64,000 nucleotides of DNA, from positions 1 to 64,000 of the IMG/VR virus record IMGVR_UViG_3300033182_000581; one strand, written 5' to 3'. Both the position numbers and the translations under genes were made by a program. This DNA comes from a virus. This document shows, piece by piece, positions 16,001-23,930 of this stretch (position 1 is the first letter of the stretch; every line of letters begins with the position of its first letter). The notes under the pieces were generated by a model. The model did not search any database, was not told the origin of the DNA, and worked only from the letters and a program-made list of their open reading frames with translations.

Positions 16001-18080
16001 AGATATAGGTTCAGGTCTTTCAATTAGTGGAACAACATTAAGTAATTCAATCACCAACAACAACCAATTAACGAATGGTGCTGGATATATTACCGATGGT
16101 AATACCAATTGGAACAACTCATATGGGTTTATCACTGGAGTTGATTGGGGTGAAATTGGTGGAACACAATCAGATGTAAACATTAGTGGGTTCACTAATG
16201 ATAGTGGATTTACATCAAATACAGGTACTGTAACCTCAGTTGCAACTGGAACTGGACTAACGGGCGGAACAATCACATCGACTGGAACAATTTCCCTTTC
16301 ACATTTAGGTTTCCAAAACTTAACTGACCCGAATGATGATAGAATTGCGTTTTGGGATGATTCAGCTGGAGCATTTGGATGGTTAGATGCGGGTTCAAAC
16401 ATTACAATTAGTGGAACAACCATTTCAGCAACCAATACTACATACTCAGCAGGTTCACTTTTAGATTTAAGTGGTACTACATTTAATGTTGATTTATCAG
16501 AACTTACTGATATGACTCAAGCATGGTCAAACTCCACCGATGAATTTGTAGTATTAGATAGTGGTGTACAAAAAAGAAAGTTAAGTTCTGAGATATTTGG
16601 AAGTAATGCATTCAATAGTACAACAATTCCAACTAATAACAACCAATTAACAAATGGTGCGGGTTACATCACAGGATTAAATTGGAGTGAACTTGGCGGT
16701 GCACAATCTGATATTAACATTAGTGGATTTACTAATGATAGTGGATTCACATCAAATACAGGTACTGTAACCTCAGTAGGTGTAACTGCTGGAACAGGTC
16801 TTAGTGGTGGTGGTACAGTTACCACAACGGGAACTATTTCATTAGCAGTTGATTTATCAGAACTAACCGATATGACGGCAGCTATGGTTGGTACTGATGA
16901 ATTTATTGTATTAGATGCTGGTGCTGATAGAAGAAAAGCTGCAAATGAAATTCCGTTAAGTATATTTAGTAATGATAGTGGATTCATAACGAGTGTTGAT
17001 TGGAATGAGATTGGTGGAGCTCCTACTGATATTAATTTAAGTCAATTCACAAATGATTTAGCAGTTAGTGCATTTACCAATGATGTTGGATACACCACTA
17101 ATGTAGGTGATATCACTGGTGTAACTGCCGGAACTGGATTAAGTGGTGGTGGTACATCAGGTGGTGTAACACTTAACTTAGCAAACACAGCAGTAACTGC
17201 GGGTTCATATACAAACGCTGATATTACGGTAGATGCACAAGGTAGAATCACTGCAGCATCTAATGGTTCAGCAGGTGGGACTGGAGATATTACTTCAGTT
17301 AGATTAACTTCAGATAGTGGTTATGCTCAAGTTTTGTCTGGGGCTGCTAATTTCACTATTAATGGTGGTGGAACTGTTTCAACATCCGCAAGTGGTACAA
17401 CATTAACAATTACTGGCCCATCCAACGTAAGTGAATTAACTAATGATAGTGGTTATTATTCATCAGGAGATGCTGGAGATTTCAATTCACTTGCAGTGGG
17501 TAGTTCAGCTGCTATGAATCCAGGTGGTACTGCAACAAACCCAGCCATACACTTTGCAAATTCCAGTCTAACAACAAATAACGGAATATATAGTGCAAAT
17601 AGTAGTACCATTAATATATCTACCGCAGGTACTCAGAGAGCAACCTTTAATGGTAATGGTTTAAAAATTAATAATGGTGCATTGGGTGTAAGTGTTAATG
17701 CATCAACAACTGATGGTAGAATTGATGCTAGTAATGATATTGTAGCATACTCATCATCAGATAGAAGATGGAAAGAAAATATTAAACCAATTGATAACGC
17801 ATTAAATAAAATATTAAAAATTGGTGGATATGAATTCGATTGGAAAGAACTTTCAGAAGAAGAAAGAAAAACACAACATAGTAACGAAGGGCATGATGTT
17901 GGTGTAATAGCACAAGAAATCGAAGAAGTTCTTCCTGAAGTAGTTACTACGAGAGAAAACGGATTCAAAGGTGTTAAGTACGAAAAGATAGTACCATTAT
18001 TGATTGAAGGTATGAAAGAACAACAATCTCAAATTGAAGAACTTAAATCAGAAATCAGTAAACTTAAAGGAGAAGGATAA
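13059..18080 (+). CDS. Long tail fibre with C-terminal S74 intramolecular chaperone
   Basis: 1,673 residues with AAAGGA upstream. The WKKVIVSGSD module opens the protein. The shaft is built from repeats of NNNQLTNGAGYIT (six copies), xNWxEIGGTQSDINISGFTNDSG and GTVTSVATGTGLTGGT. The last roughly 108 residues are a peptidase S74/endosialidase chaperone domain: SSDRRWKENIKPI, where Ser and Lys form the self-cleavage dyad in this family, then GVIAQEIEEVLPEVV, VKYEKIVPLLIEGMKE and a final coiled coil. Such domains trimerise fibres and are then released by autocleavage. The S74 assignment is secure. Receptor specificity is unknown. Long direct DNA repeats make this gene prone to recombination. Confidence 0.9.
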   Translation: MPNWKKVIVSGSDASLNTLSVRNGAHITGSLNVYKSGSSVFSIDGSQGRLFEITDQLSGSLFAVSDISGVPSFEVFSDDTVKIGSFNSEAIIVEGSSARVTGSFSGSAEFDTLKLKSLSNQSSEATAVVINGSNVVGTRELGSNAFTSTTIPTNNNQLTNGAGYITSYTDTNYYLDGITKSGNTLTFSVNGTTNPTYTFGSNAFTSTTIPTNNNQLTNGAGYITGLNWSEIGGTQDSINVSGFNNDAGYTSNVGDITGVTAGTGLSGGGTSGTVTITNSDRGSSQNIFKNVAVSGQTSIVADSNNDTLTFAAGAGIGLTTNATTDTITITNSITNNNQLTNGAGYITDGNTNWNNSYGFITGVDWGEIGGTQSDINISGFTNDSGFTSNTGTVTSVASGTGLTGGTITTSGTLSLATAGVGAGTYGSTANGTKIDTITVDAYGRITAVATGATGTSTTSGTVTSVATGTGLTGGTITSTGTISLSHLGFQNLTDPNDDRIAFWDDSAGAFGWLDIGSGLSISGTTLSNTITNNNQLTNGAGYITDGNTNWNNSYGFITGVDWSEIGGTQSDINISGFTNDAGYTTNVGDITGVTAGDGLTGGGSSGGVTLNIGAGTGVTVNANDIAIGQAVGTSDDVEFNNLTLSGDLTVNGATTTISTTNTAIQDNLIELNSGATSNSNDSGIIIERGSTGNNALFIWDESADRFAVGTTTATADSTGNITFSTANLQANTFVGALSGNATTATSAGKWSTSRTLTLGGDLSGNVTFDGSANFTLTAAVANDSHTHDGRYYTESEVDTLLAAKDNYGSWTVSDGTNTTDISSGGTLTFSAGSNVDISESAGTVTIDSTNTTYSAGNGIGLSGTTFSVAAGTGLSQDASGLSLATAGAGAGTYGSTANGTKIDTITIDAYGRVTAVATGATGTSSTSGTVTSVATGTGLTGGTITSTGTISLSHLGLESLTDPDDDRIFFWDDSAGAAKWLDIGSGLSISGTTLSNSITNNNQLTNGAGYITDGNTNWNNSYGFITGVDWGEIGGTQSDVNISGFTNDSGFTSNTGTVTSVATGTGLTGGTITSTGTISLSHLGFQNLTDPNDDRIAFWDDSAGAFGWLDAGSNITISGTTISATNTTYSAGSLLDLSGTTFNVDLSELTDMTQAWSNSTDEFVVLDSGVQKRKLSSEIFGSNAFNSTTIPTNNNQLTNGAGYITGLNWSELGGAQSDINISGFTNDSGFTSNTGTVTSVGVTAGTGLSGGGTVTTTGTISLAVDLSELTDMTAAMVGTDEFIVLDAGADRRKAANEIPLSIFSNDSGFITSVDWNEIGGAPTDINLSQFTNDLAVSAFTNDVGYTTNVGDITGVTAGTGLSGGGTSGGVTLNLANTAVTAGSYTNADITVDAQGRITAASNGSAGGTGDITSVRLTSDSGYAQVLSGAANFTINGGGTVSTSASGTTLTITGPSNVSELTNDSGYYSSGDAGDFNSLAVGSSAAMNPGGTATNPAIHFANSSLTTNNGIYSANSSTINISTAGTQRATFNGNGLKINNGALGVSVNASTTDGRIDASNDIVAYSSSDRRWKENIKPIDNALNKILKIGGYEFDWKELSEEERKTQHSNEGHDVGVIAQEIEEVLPEVVTTRENGFKGVKYEKIVPLLIEGMKEQQSQIEELKSEISKLKGEG
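14074..14194 (+). repeat. Direct DNA repeat inside fibre gene, copy 1
   Basis: This 121-nt stretch recurs at 14665-14785, exactly 591 nt (197 codons) downstream, with a single mismatch (14154 G versus 14745 A). A third copy near 16065-16190 encodes nearly the same peptide with many synonymous changes. Confidence 0.9.
14665..14785 (+). repeat. Direct DNA repeat inside fibre gene, copy 2
   Basis: Second copy of the 121-nt repeat. Recombination between the two would remove or add 591 nt in frame. Confidence 0.9.
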
Positions 18081-18520
18081 TGGCACTAACAGCATCAGGT
18101 CAATTAAGTTTAGGTGATATTGCAACTGAAATGGGTGTATTATTTCTTTCAAATGTATCTCTCACTACCCAATCTACTACAGGTATCAATACAAACTCAT
18201 CATCATATCCAGATGGTTCAACACCTCATGCGGTATCAGAATTTTATTCGTATGACCATTTAGCAATTGGAACTACTTATAATGAATGGACAGGTGATGG
18301 GCCACATCCTGGTTCAGATGAGGCATGTGAAGTTGAAGAACCTGCAACATCATTCTACCACGATGGTAGTGGTGGAGACCCTACGACCGGTGATACCGTT
18401 TATACGGATAGTAGTGGAAATAATACAGCAGATGCAGGATATTACAGAACAGGTTGTTGTTACATTCAAGTAGATGATTCTGGTGTGGTTACTGATGATG
18501 TTGGAGAATGTGGACGTTAA
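18080..18520 (+). CDS. Cysteine-containing fibre-associated protein
   Basis: 146 residues; the ATG overlaps the fibre stop codon (TAATG) and has GGAGAAGGA upstream, so it is translationally coupled to the long fibre. The N-terminus TASGQLSLGDIATEMG is a short module often found in small structural or adhesin proteins near fibres. The rest is Gly/Asp/Ser-rich with four cysteines (ACEVEE, GCC, ECGR), unusual among these proteins. A fibre-tip or adhesin role is inferred from coupling and composition; partner and receptor are unknown. Confidence 0.6.
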   Translation: MALTASGQLSLGDIATEMGVLFLSNVSLTTQSTTGINTNSSSYPDGSTPHAVSEFYSYDHLAIGTTYNEWTGDGPHPGSDEACEVEEPATSFYHDGSGGDPTTGDTVYTDSSGNNTADAGYYRTGCCYIQVDDSGVVTDDVGECGR

Positions 18521-18538
18521 TAAAAGAAAATAAAGATT

Positions 18539-18793
18539 ATGTTTGAAAATAGAAATTATATGATTTTATCCACTTCTGAGACTGGAAGTGTTGATTTTAA
18601 TGAAGTATTAGAGACATCATCACAAACTTTAAGACTAAGTGTGGATGGTGCAAAGACATTTGTAAAATGGGAAGGTTCAACACCTTCATCTGTAAATTCT
18701 TTAACATCTAAAGAAGGACCTTACAATCACTCTGAGATTTTAAGTATATTATCTACTTCAGAGTGGACTGAGACTTCTGATTCAATGGTATAA
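18539..18793 (+). CDS. Small hypothetical protein in adhesin operon
   Basis: 84 residues, no clear Shine-Dalgarno. It contains VDFNEVLETSSQTLRLSVDG, TFVKWEG and EILSILSTSEWTE, a pattern I associate with short conserved proteins of marine T4-like phages, with no assigned function. It lies between the fibre-coupled protein and the LamG paralogues, 3 nt from the next ATG, so it is part of the same transcript. Confidence 0.6.
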   Translation: MFENRNYMILSTSETGSVDFNEVLETSSQTLRLSVDGAKTFVKWEGSTPSSVNSLTSKEGPYNHSEILSILSTSEWTETSDSMV

Positions 18794-18796
18794 TAA

Positions 18797-19549
18797 ATGG
18801 GATTTAGTAGAGGGCCAAATATTGTTAGAGATGGTTTAGTCTTAGCATTAGACCCTTCAAATGTTGAAAAACATGGAGCTTCACCATATAAAAACTTAGC
18901 AGGTAATGGTTCTATAACAAATAGTAATTTTACAACAACCGAAAATGTTTTTAGGTCTGATTGTGTAAGTAGCGCTACCGGAACAAGCGAATTCACATTC
19001 TCAGGAATAGAAATAAATACGGGAAGTACTACTGTTCAATGGTTTATGAAAGTCACAAGTAACCCAAATGTCGATGGTAATAATAATTGGAGAAGGTTGA
19101 TTGCACAAACTAGTGGTGTGAGAAGTCCCTTTGGGTTTGTACTTGAACAAAGTATGTACATTAATTTTACCTTACAAACTACAACGGGTAATAAAAGATT
19201 TTTAAACAATAGTTTTACACCATATGCTACAAGTCTAAATGTCTGGCAAATGCACACCTTTACATATAACAAATCAACAGGCACTTCCGCCTGTTATAGA
19301 AATAATACACTTCAACGTAGTGGAGCACAAACCGGAAATACTGGTGGGGCAAATGCTACAATTGCAGGTGAGGGTATGGTAAACCTAACCCCATCCACTA
19401 TTATGGGTATTTCAAATTCTAATGGGAGTAGTGGTGGTGATGCATGCTTACCCGCAGATTTGGGATATTGGTTAATATATGATAAAGCATTAACAGCTGA
19501 TGAAGTTACTCATAATTTTAATTTATTAAGAGGTCGGTATGGGATTTAG
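18797..19549 (+). CDS. LamG-like (jelly-roll) adhesin, paralogue 1
   Basis: 250 residues. It opens with MGFSRGPNIVRDGLVLALDP and closes with LGYWLIYDKALTADEVTHNF followed by RGRYGI, the start and end signatures of concanavalin/LamG-type beta-sandwich proteins encoded near phage fibres. Such domains bind glycans or other surface polymers. The last 11 nt overlap the next paralogue. It probably decorates a fibre or the virion surface; ligand unknown. Confidence 0.72.
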   Translation: MGFSRGPNIVRDGLVLALDPSNVEKHGASPYKNLAGNGSITNSNFTTTENVFRSDCVSSATGTSEFTFSGIEINTGSTTVQWFMKVTSNPNVDGNNNWRRLIAQTSGVRSPFGFVLEQSMYINFTLQTTTGNKRFLNNSFTPYATSLNVWQMHTFTYNKSTGTSACYRNNTLQRSGAQTGNTGGANATIAGEGMVNLTPSTIMGISNSNGSSGGDACLPADLGYWLIYDKALTADEVTHNFNLLRGRYGI

Positions 19550-20258
19550 TAGAGGACCAAATATTGTTAGAGATGGTTTAGTATTGGCTTTAGATGCAGC
19601 CTCTCCTAAGTCCTATCCCGGTAGTGGTACTACTTGGTATGATATCATAAATGGTAGTTCTTTTTTACCTGATAATGGGACACCTACTTATTTAAGTGGA
19701 ACTATGGTATGGGATTTAGAACGAGATAGTCAAAATAATTTTAAAAGTACAAACTCGGTATCGACTAAAACAGATAGTGAATATACGAGAATTGCATGGT
19801 TCAATCCAGAGACTGTTGTTACAGGAGGTCACCCTTGTTATATATTAGGTAATCGTATTGGGAACAATGGAGATTTAGTATTAGGTATAGCTAATTCTTC
19901 TTTATGTTACCATCAATATACTAATGCTAACTCTACTGGAGATGGTTCTCAAGATTATACTTTAAGTGGAACTGAAGATTTAGTTGCTGGTAACTGGTAT
20001 ATGGGTGCTTTTTCATTCAACCGTTCGACTACAACTTGTAAATTATATGTTAATGGAGTATTAGATACAACACACACAGGTACACGTCCTGTTGGTAATG
20101 GATACTCTGATGAGATTCTAATAGGTGGGGCTGATAGTTATATAGCAGGAAGAACTTTTGATGGTAAAATAGCTATCGCACAGCATTATAATAGAGTCTT
20201 AACAGACTCAGAAATTTCACAACACTATAATGCATTTAAATCAAGATTTGGATTATAA
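19539..20258 (+). CDS. LamG-like adhesin, paralogue 2
   Basis: 239 residues. The first 19 residues match paralogue 1 exactly in the GFSRGPNIVRDGLVLALD part, and the DNA of this segment is nearly identical, while the rest has diverged. The fold signature AIAQHYNRVLTDSEISQHYN followed by SRFGL closes the domain. YPGSGTTWYDI replaces the middle of paralogue 1. It overlaps its neighbours by 11 nt and 1 nt, implying coupled translation. Likely a glycan- or polymer-binding surface protein. Confidence 0.72.
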   Translation: MGFSRGPNIVRDGLVLALDAASPKSYPGSGTTWYDIINGSSFLPDNGTPTYLSGTMVWDLERDSQNNFKSTNSVSTKTDSEYTRIAWFNPETVVTGGHPCYILGNRIGNNGDLVLGIANSSLCYHQYTNANSTGDGSQDYTLSGTEDLVAGNWYMGAFSFNRSTTTCKLYVNGVLDTTHTGTRPVGNGYSDEILIGGADSYIAGRTFDGKIAIAQHYNRVLTDSEISQHYNAFKSRFGL

Positions 20259-20956
20259 TGTTTGTAGGTCCTAACATAGTAACTGATGGATTGATACTAT
20301 CGATAGACTTTGCATCACATAGGTCATATCCTGGTAGTGGTACTACTGTTTATGATTTAAGTGGCCAAAATTGTAATCTATCACTAAACAACGCACCTAC
20401 TTTCAATAATTCAAATGGAGGTGTCATTGAGTTTGATGGTTCTAATGAGTATTTAGAAGCAACTACAAATGTACCACCTCTTGGTGGTAATCCACGAACT
20501 ATGATGACAATGTTTAATGCAAGTTCATCCATATATGGATGTATGTTTGGGTTTGGTAAGAATCCAGATGGAGTAGGTGGTTCATATAAATCATTTGAAC
20601 TATGGAATTATCATAGTGCAAGTGGGTTACGAGTTCATCTTACCGGGTATAATATGGCACCTGGAACGAATTATGTATTAGCCAACAACACTAATAAATG
20701 GTTGATGGCATCATTACATTATTCAAATAGTACTCTGACCTTTAGAATTATAGATAATGGTACAATATACACAGGAACTGGCTCACCAACCATTGACACT
20801 CAAACGAATTGTATTAGAATAAATAAATCTGCATATGGTACTGAGGCGGGTGGTATGTTGGGTAAGTTTGCAAGTTTTCATACTTACAATAGAGACCTTA
20901 GTGAATCGGAGGTACTTCAAAACTATAACGCACAAAAATCAAGATTCGGATTATAA
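20258..20956 (+). CDS. LamG-like adhesin, paralogue 3
   Basis: 232 residues, start overlapping the previous stop (TAATG). It shares GPNIVTDGLILSID, YPGSGTTVYDLSG and the closing ASFHTYNRDLSESEVLQNYN followed by SRFGL with paralogue 2, to which it is closer than to paralogue 1 in this segment. It contains the FDGSNEYLEA strand typical of LamG domains. It is the last of the adhesin operon and is followed by a new promoter. Confidence 0.72.
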   Translation: MFVGPNIVTDGLILSIDFASHRSYPGSGTTVYDLSGQNCNLSLNNAPTFNNSNGGVIEFDGSNEYLEATTNVPPLGGNPRTMMTMFNASSSIYGCMFGFGKNPDGVGGSYKSFELWNYHSASGLRVHLTGYNMAPGTNYVLANNTNKWLMASLHYSNSTLTFRIIDNGTIYTGTGSPTIDTQTNCIRINKSAYGTEAGGMLGKFASFHTYNRDLSESEVLQNYNAQKSRFGL

Positions 20957-20964
20957 GAATCCAC

Positions 20965-20973
20965 CATATTTAT
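20965..20973 (+). promoter_or_regulatory. Late-type promoter ATATTTATA for neck genes
   Basis: Exact motif 24 nt before the ATG. The following ACAAACACTAAG is nearly repeated after the motif at 23516. Confidence 0.6.
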
Positions 20974-20997
20974 ATACAAACACTAAGGAGAATATAA

Positions 20998-22161
20998 ATG
21001 GCAGTAAACATTCCAATATGGCCAGGTTCATCATCATTCACATCAGGTGATACACCATTTGGTTATTACGATTCAGATTCAGAGTTCATTACTGATGTTG
21101 ATAATATTGCATCTTGGTGTGCCAAACGATTAGGATATCCTATTGTTGATATTGAATTACAAGATATCAACTTTTATGCTTGTGTTGAAGAAGCAGTTAC
21201 TGAATACTCAACTCAAGTGAATCAATTTAATATTAGAGAGAATCTTTTAAACCTAAAGGGAAGTTCAACTGGTTCAAATCTATCACAAACACAACTAAAC
21301 GCAAACTTAGGTGGATTAATTTCATTAGCTAAAGATTATGGAACTGAAGCAGGTAGTGGTGGCAGAGTAACTTACTATACAGGTTCATTTACACTAACAT
21401 CAGGAAAGCAGGTGTATGATTTAACAGATTCATCAAATGTAACGTTAGAGAGTGGAACTGCCGGCGTTGATGCAATCGAAATCAAAAAGGTATTACACAA
21501 CGCACCACCTGCGATGGTAAGATACTTTGACCCATTCATTGGTACTGGTTTAGGTTCACAACAAATGATGGATACGTTTGGGTGGGGTAACTACTCACCG
21601 GGTGTATCATTTATGATGCAACCACTTTATGATGACCTTCTACGTTTACAAGCCATTGAATTTAACGATATGGTTCGTAAATCTCAATATGGATTCGATA
21701 TTCACAATAATAGAATTAGAATCTTCCCAAGACCAGAATCGGGTGACCACGGATTAAAGGTATATTTTCATTATATTTTAGAATCTGATAGAAGTAACTC
21801 AGTAGTATCTAATTCAGTAGTATCTGATTACTCAAATGCACCATTTGATAGAATTACATACTCACGAATCAACCACGTTGGTAAGAGATGGATTCAAAAA
21901 TACGCATTAGCATTAGCGAAAGAAATGTTGGGTGCAGTAAGGGCTAAATTTAGTTCTATACCAATCCCTAACTCAGATGTAACATTAGATGGTGCAGATT
22001 TAAGAAGCGAAGCTGCATCAGAAAAAGAAATCTTAATCTCAGAATTAAGAGAAAACTTAGAGGCAACCTCACGTAAGGCATTACTACAAGCACAGCAAGA
22101 AGAATCCGAAGCAATGGAACAAACATTGAATAGAGTTCCTCGTGCTATTTATATAGGATAA
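20998..22161 (+). CDS. 13: Neck protein, gp13-like
   Basis: 387 residues with AAGGAG upstream. The opening NIPIWPGSSSF and DVDNIASWCAKRLGYPIVDIELQD are characteristic of the neck protein encoded before gp14 in marine T4-like phages. It would seal the portal vertex after packaging and join head to tail. It is longer than T4 gp13 (about 309 residues), with a Ser/Gly-rich insertion around residues 85-125. Identification rests on these segments and on the gp13-gp14-gp15 order. Confidence 0.68.
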   Translation: MAVNIPIWPGSSSFTSGDTPFGYYDSDSEFITDVDNIASWCAKRLGYPIVDIELQDINFYACVEEAVTEYSTQVNQFNIRENLLNLKGSSTGSNLSQTQLNANLGGLISLAKDYGTEAGSGGRVTYYTGSFTLTSGKQVYDLTDSSNVTLESGTAGVDAIEIKKVLHNAPPAMVRYFDPFIGTGLGSQQMMDTFGWGNYSPGVSFMMQPLYDDLLRLQAIEFNDMVRKSQYGFDIHNNRIRIFPRPESGDHGLKVYFHYILESDRSNSVVSNSVVSDYSNAPFDRITYSRINHVGKRWIQKYALALAKEMLGAVRAKFSSIPIPNSDVTLDGADLRSEAASEKEILISELRENLEATSRKALLQAQQEESEAMEQTLNRVPRAIYIG

Positions 22162-22165
22162 AGAA

Positions 22166-22690
22166 ATGGCATTATTTGGTGGAGAAAGAGATGCATCTTT
22201 GTTCAGAAAAATCAACAAAGAACTGATTACTGATATTATTGATACCGAAATCTACTACTATAAGATTATTTTGGATGATACTAAAAGAAATCTTTATGGG
22301 GAAGGTAAGGATAAAGTATTTTATAATCCAGTAAAAATTCCAACATTGGTTGATAGAACAAACGCGGAACAAATCTTTGATGAATTTGGTTCATCTTACA
22401 CCAGAAATGTAAACTTCTATTTTCTAAGAGATACTTTAGTAGAAAAGAATGTATATCCAGAAGTTGGTGATGTAATCGTATGGAATGATGAACAACATAT
22501 TGTAGATGTAACATTCACAAACCAATTCTTCGCAGGAAAGAACCCTGATACGTGGGATGGTGGTGATTCACAAGGTTATAACATATCTATTATATGTGAA
22601 ACTCATGTAACGAGAAAAACACAACTTAAATTAGAAGATGATTTCCGATTTGGGAACAATGATAATAACGATTTACCAGTAGGTGTATAA
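22166..22690 (+). CDS. 14: Neck protein, gp14-like
   Basis: 174 residues beginning ALFGGERDASLFRKINKELI, with a YYYKIILDDTKRNLYGE segment and the VGDVIVWNDEQHIVD...QFFAGKNPD part that I recognise from gp14-like neck proteins of marine myophages. It is shorter than T4 gp14 (about 256 residues). It lies 4 nt after gp13 and its stop overlaps the gp15 start (TAATG). It would complete the neck together with gp13. Confidence 0.68.
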   Translation: MALFGGERDASLFRKINKELITDIIDTEIYYYKIILDDTKRNLYGEGKDKVFYNPVKIPTLVDRTNAEQIFDEFGSSYTRNVNFYFLRDTLVEKNVYPEVGDVIVWNDEQHIVDVTFTNQFFAGKNPDTWDGGDSQGYNISIICETHVTRKTQLKLEDDFRFGNNDNNDLPVGV

Positions 22691-23496
22691 TGGCAATAAA
22701 GTATAGACAAAATAGAGATGAAAAGATTGATTTAGGTAGAACTCAGAGTTCTTTCTCAGATGACCCTAAATTAAATAAATCACAACAGATTTCTCGTAGA
22801 AATGATGATGTAAAAAATTCACAAGTCGGTTTATACGATATTGATTTGGCATTTAAAGATTTTTTAGAGAAAGATGTAAGACCTACTATTGAAGAAAGTG
22901 GTAAATATATTGCAGTACCTGTAATGTACGCATCTCCTGAAAATTGGGCATCTGCACAAAAAGATGGGTATCTTAGAGATACAAATGGTAAGGTTTTAAC
23001 TCCACTAATTTCATTTAAAAGAAATTCATTAGATATTAACACCGAATATTCAAAATTGAAGGTGATGACTGATGCGGATACATCAAGAGCGTTTGTAAGA
23101 AAATATACACCTCAAAATAAATACGACCAATTCTCACAATTAATAGATAGTAGAGATTACTACGAATATCACATAGTAGATACACCTGATTATGTAAATA
23201 TTCAGTATGATGTGATTATGTGGTGTGATTATATGGAAGATTTAAACAAATTAGTAGAACAGGTAATATATTTTCAAGGTGGTGCCTTTGGAGAACGATA
23301 TAAATTCCAAATCAAAGGTGAATCTTACTCATTCGAAACTACAAATGGTGTAGGTGAAGAACGATTTGTAAGAAGTAATGTAACTCTTACTGCAAAAGCA
23401 TATATTATACCTGAAGATAGAGGTAAGAGAACGATGAATTCTCAAAAAGTATTCGGTGCATCAAAAATAGTTTGGAATACAGGTTTAGATACCTAA
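22690..23496 (+). CDS. 15: Tail terminator / sheath stabiliser gp15-like
   Basis: 268 residues, against 272 in T4 gp15. The YIAVPVMYASPENWAS segment aligns with the T4 FIRVPITYASKEHF region, and YDVIMWCDYMEDLNKLVEQV aligns with the T4 YELSIFTRYEDDMFQIVEQI region. gp15 caps the tail tube and sheath and connects to the neck. Coupled to gp14 by a 1-nt overlap, it ends the neck operon. Confidence 0.8.
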   Translation: MAIKYRQNRDEKIDLGRTQSSFSDDPKLNKSQQISRRNDDVKNSQVGLYDIDLAFKDFLEKDVRPTIEESGKYIAVPVMYASPENWASAQKDGYLRDTNGKVLTPLISFKRNSLDINTEYSKLKVMTDADTSRAFVRKYTPQNKYDQFSQLIDSRDYYEYHIVDTPDYVNIQYDVIMWCDYMEDLNKLVEQVIYFQGGAFGERYKFQIKGESYSFETTNGVGEERFVRSNVTLTAKAYIIPEDRGKRTMNSQKVFGASKIVWNTGLDT

Positions 23497-23515
23497 TGTT
23501 TCTAAATAAATTTTC

Positions 23516-23524
23516 ATATTTATA
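23516..23524 (+). promoter_or_regulatory. Late-type promoter ATATTTATA
   Basis: Exact motif 36 nt before the coiled-coil gene, followed by ATAAACACTAAG as at 20965. Confidence 0.6.
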
Positions 23525-23560
23525 TAAACACTAAGTTTAACTTAATAAAATAAACACGTT

Positions 23561-23860
23561 ATGGCAGAAGTAAAAGAAGTCAAAGAAACAGAAGTAATTA
23601 AATTCGAAAAAGAAGAAATCGAAAAAATTGATAAGTTCAGAACTGAATTTTCAGAAGTTACTGCAAGATTGGGTGAAGTTGAAATTGAACTAACATTAGT
23701 TGAAACTCAAAAAGCAAACATTGAGAATTATAAAGCTCAATTAAAACAAAAATACTTAGAAATGAGAGAGGCTGAAATCAAATTAGCCGGAGAACTTAAA
23801 GAAAAGTATGGTGAAGGTGAGTTCGATATCAACACAGGTATATTTACACCCAACGTATAA
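23561..23860 (+). CDS. Small coiled-coil protein between neck and sheath genes
   Basis: 99 residues, Glu/Lys-rich, with heptad-like spacing over about residues 15-85 (EKEEIEKIDKFRTEF onward, then LVETQKANIENYKAQLKQKY), predicting a long helix or coiled coil. It has its own promoter and another lies before gp18. No family recognised beyond resemblance to short coiled-coil proteins at this place in related phages. A tail assembly helper is possible but not supported directly. Confidence 0.6.
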   Translation: MAEVKEVKETEVIKFEKEEIEKIDKFRTEFSEVTARLGEVEIELTLVETQKANIENYKAQLKQKYLEMREAEIKLAGELKEKYGEGEFDINTGIFTPNV

Positions 23861-23885
23861 ATATAATCGTTTCTGATTTTTTGGA

Positions 23886-23894
23886 GTATTTATA
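23886..23894 (+). promoter_or_regulatory. Late-type promoter variant GTATTTATA for gp18
   Basis: Eight of nine bases match, 36 nt before the tail sheath start. Confidence 0.55.
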
Positions 23895-23930
23895 GATATA
23901 TAAAACCAAAGAAAATAATAGGAGAAAAAA

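Noticed and set aside
15785-16435. Minus-strand frame of 216 codons, and similar ones at 14681-15043 and 16664-16987
   Set aside because: They mirror the Thr/Gly/Asn repeat codons of the long fibre gene, are Val/Pro-rich repeats of each other and lack ribosome sites.
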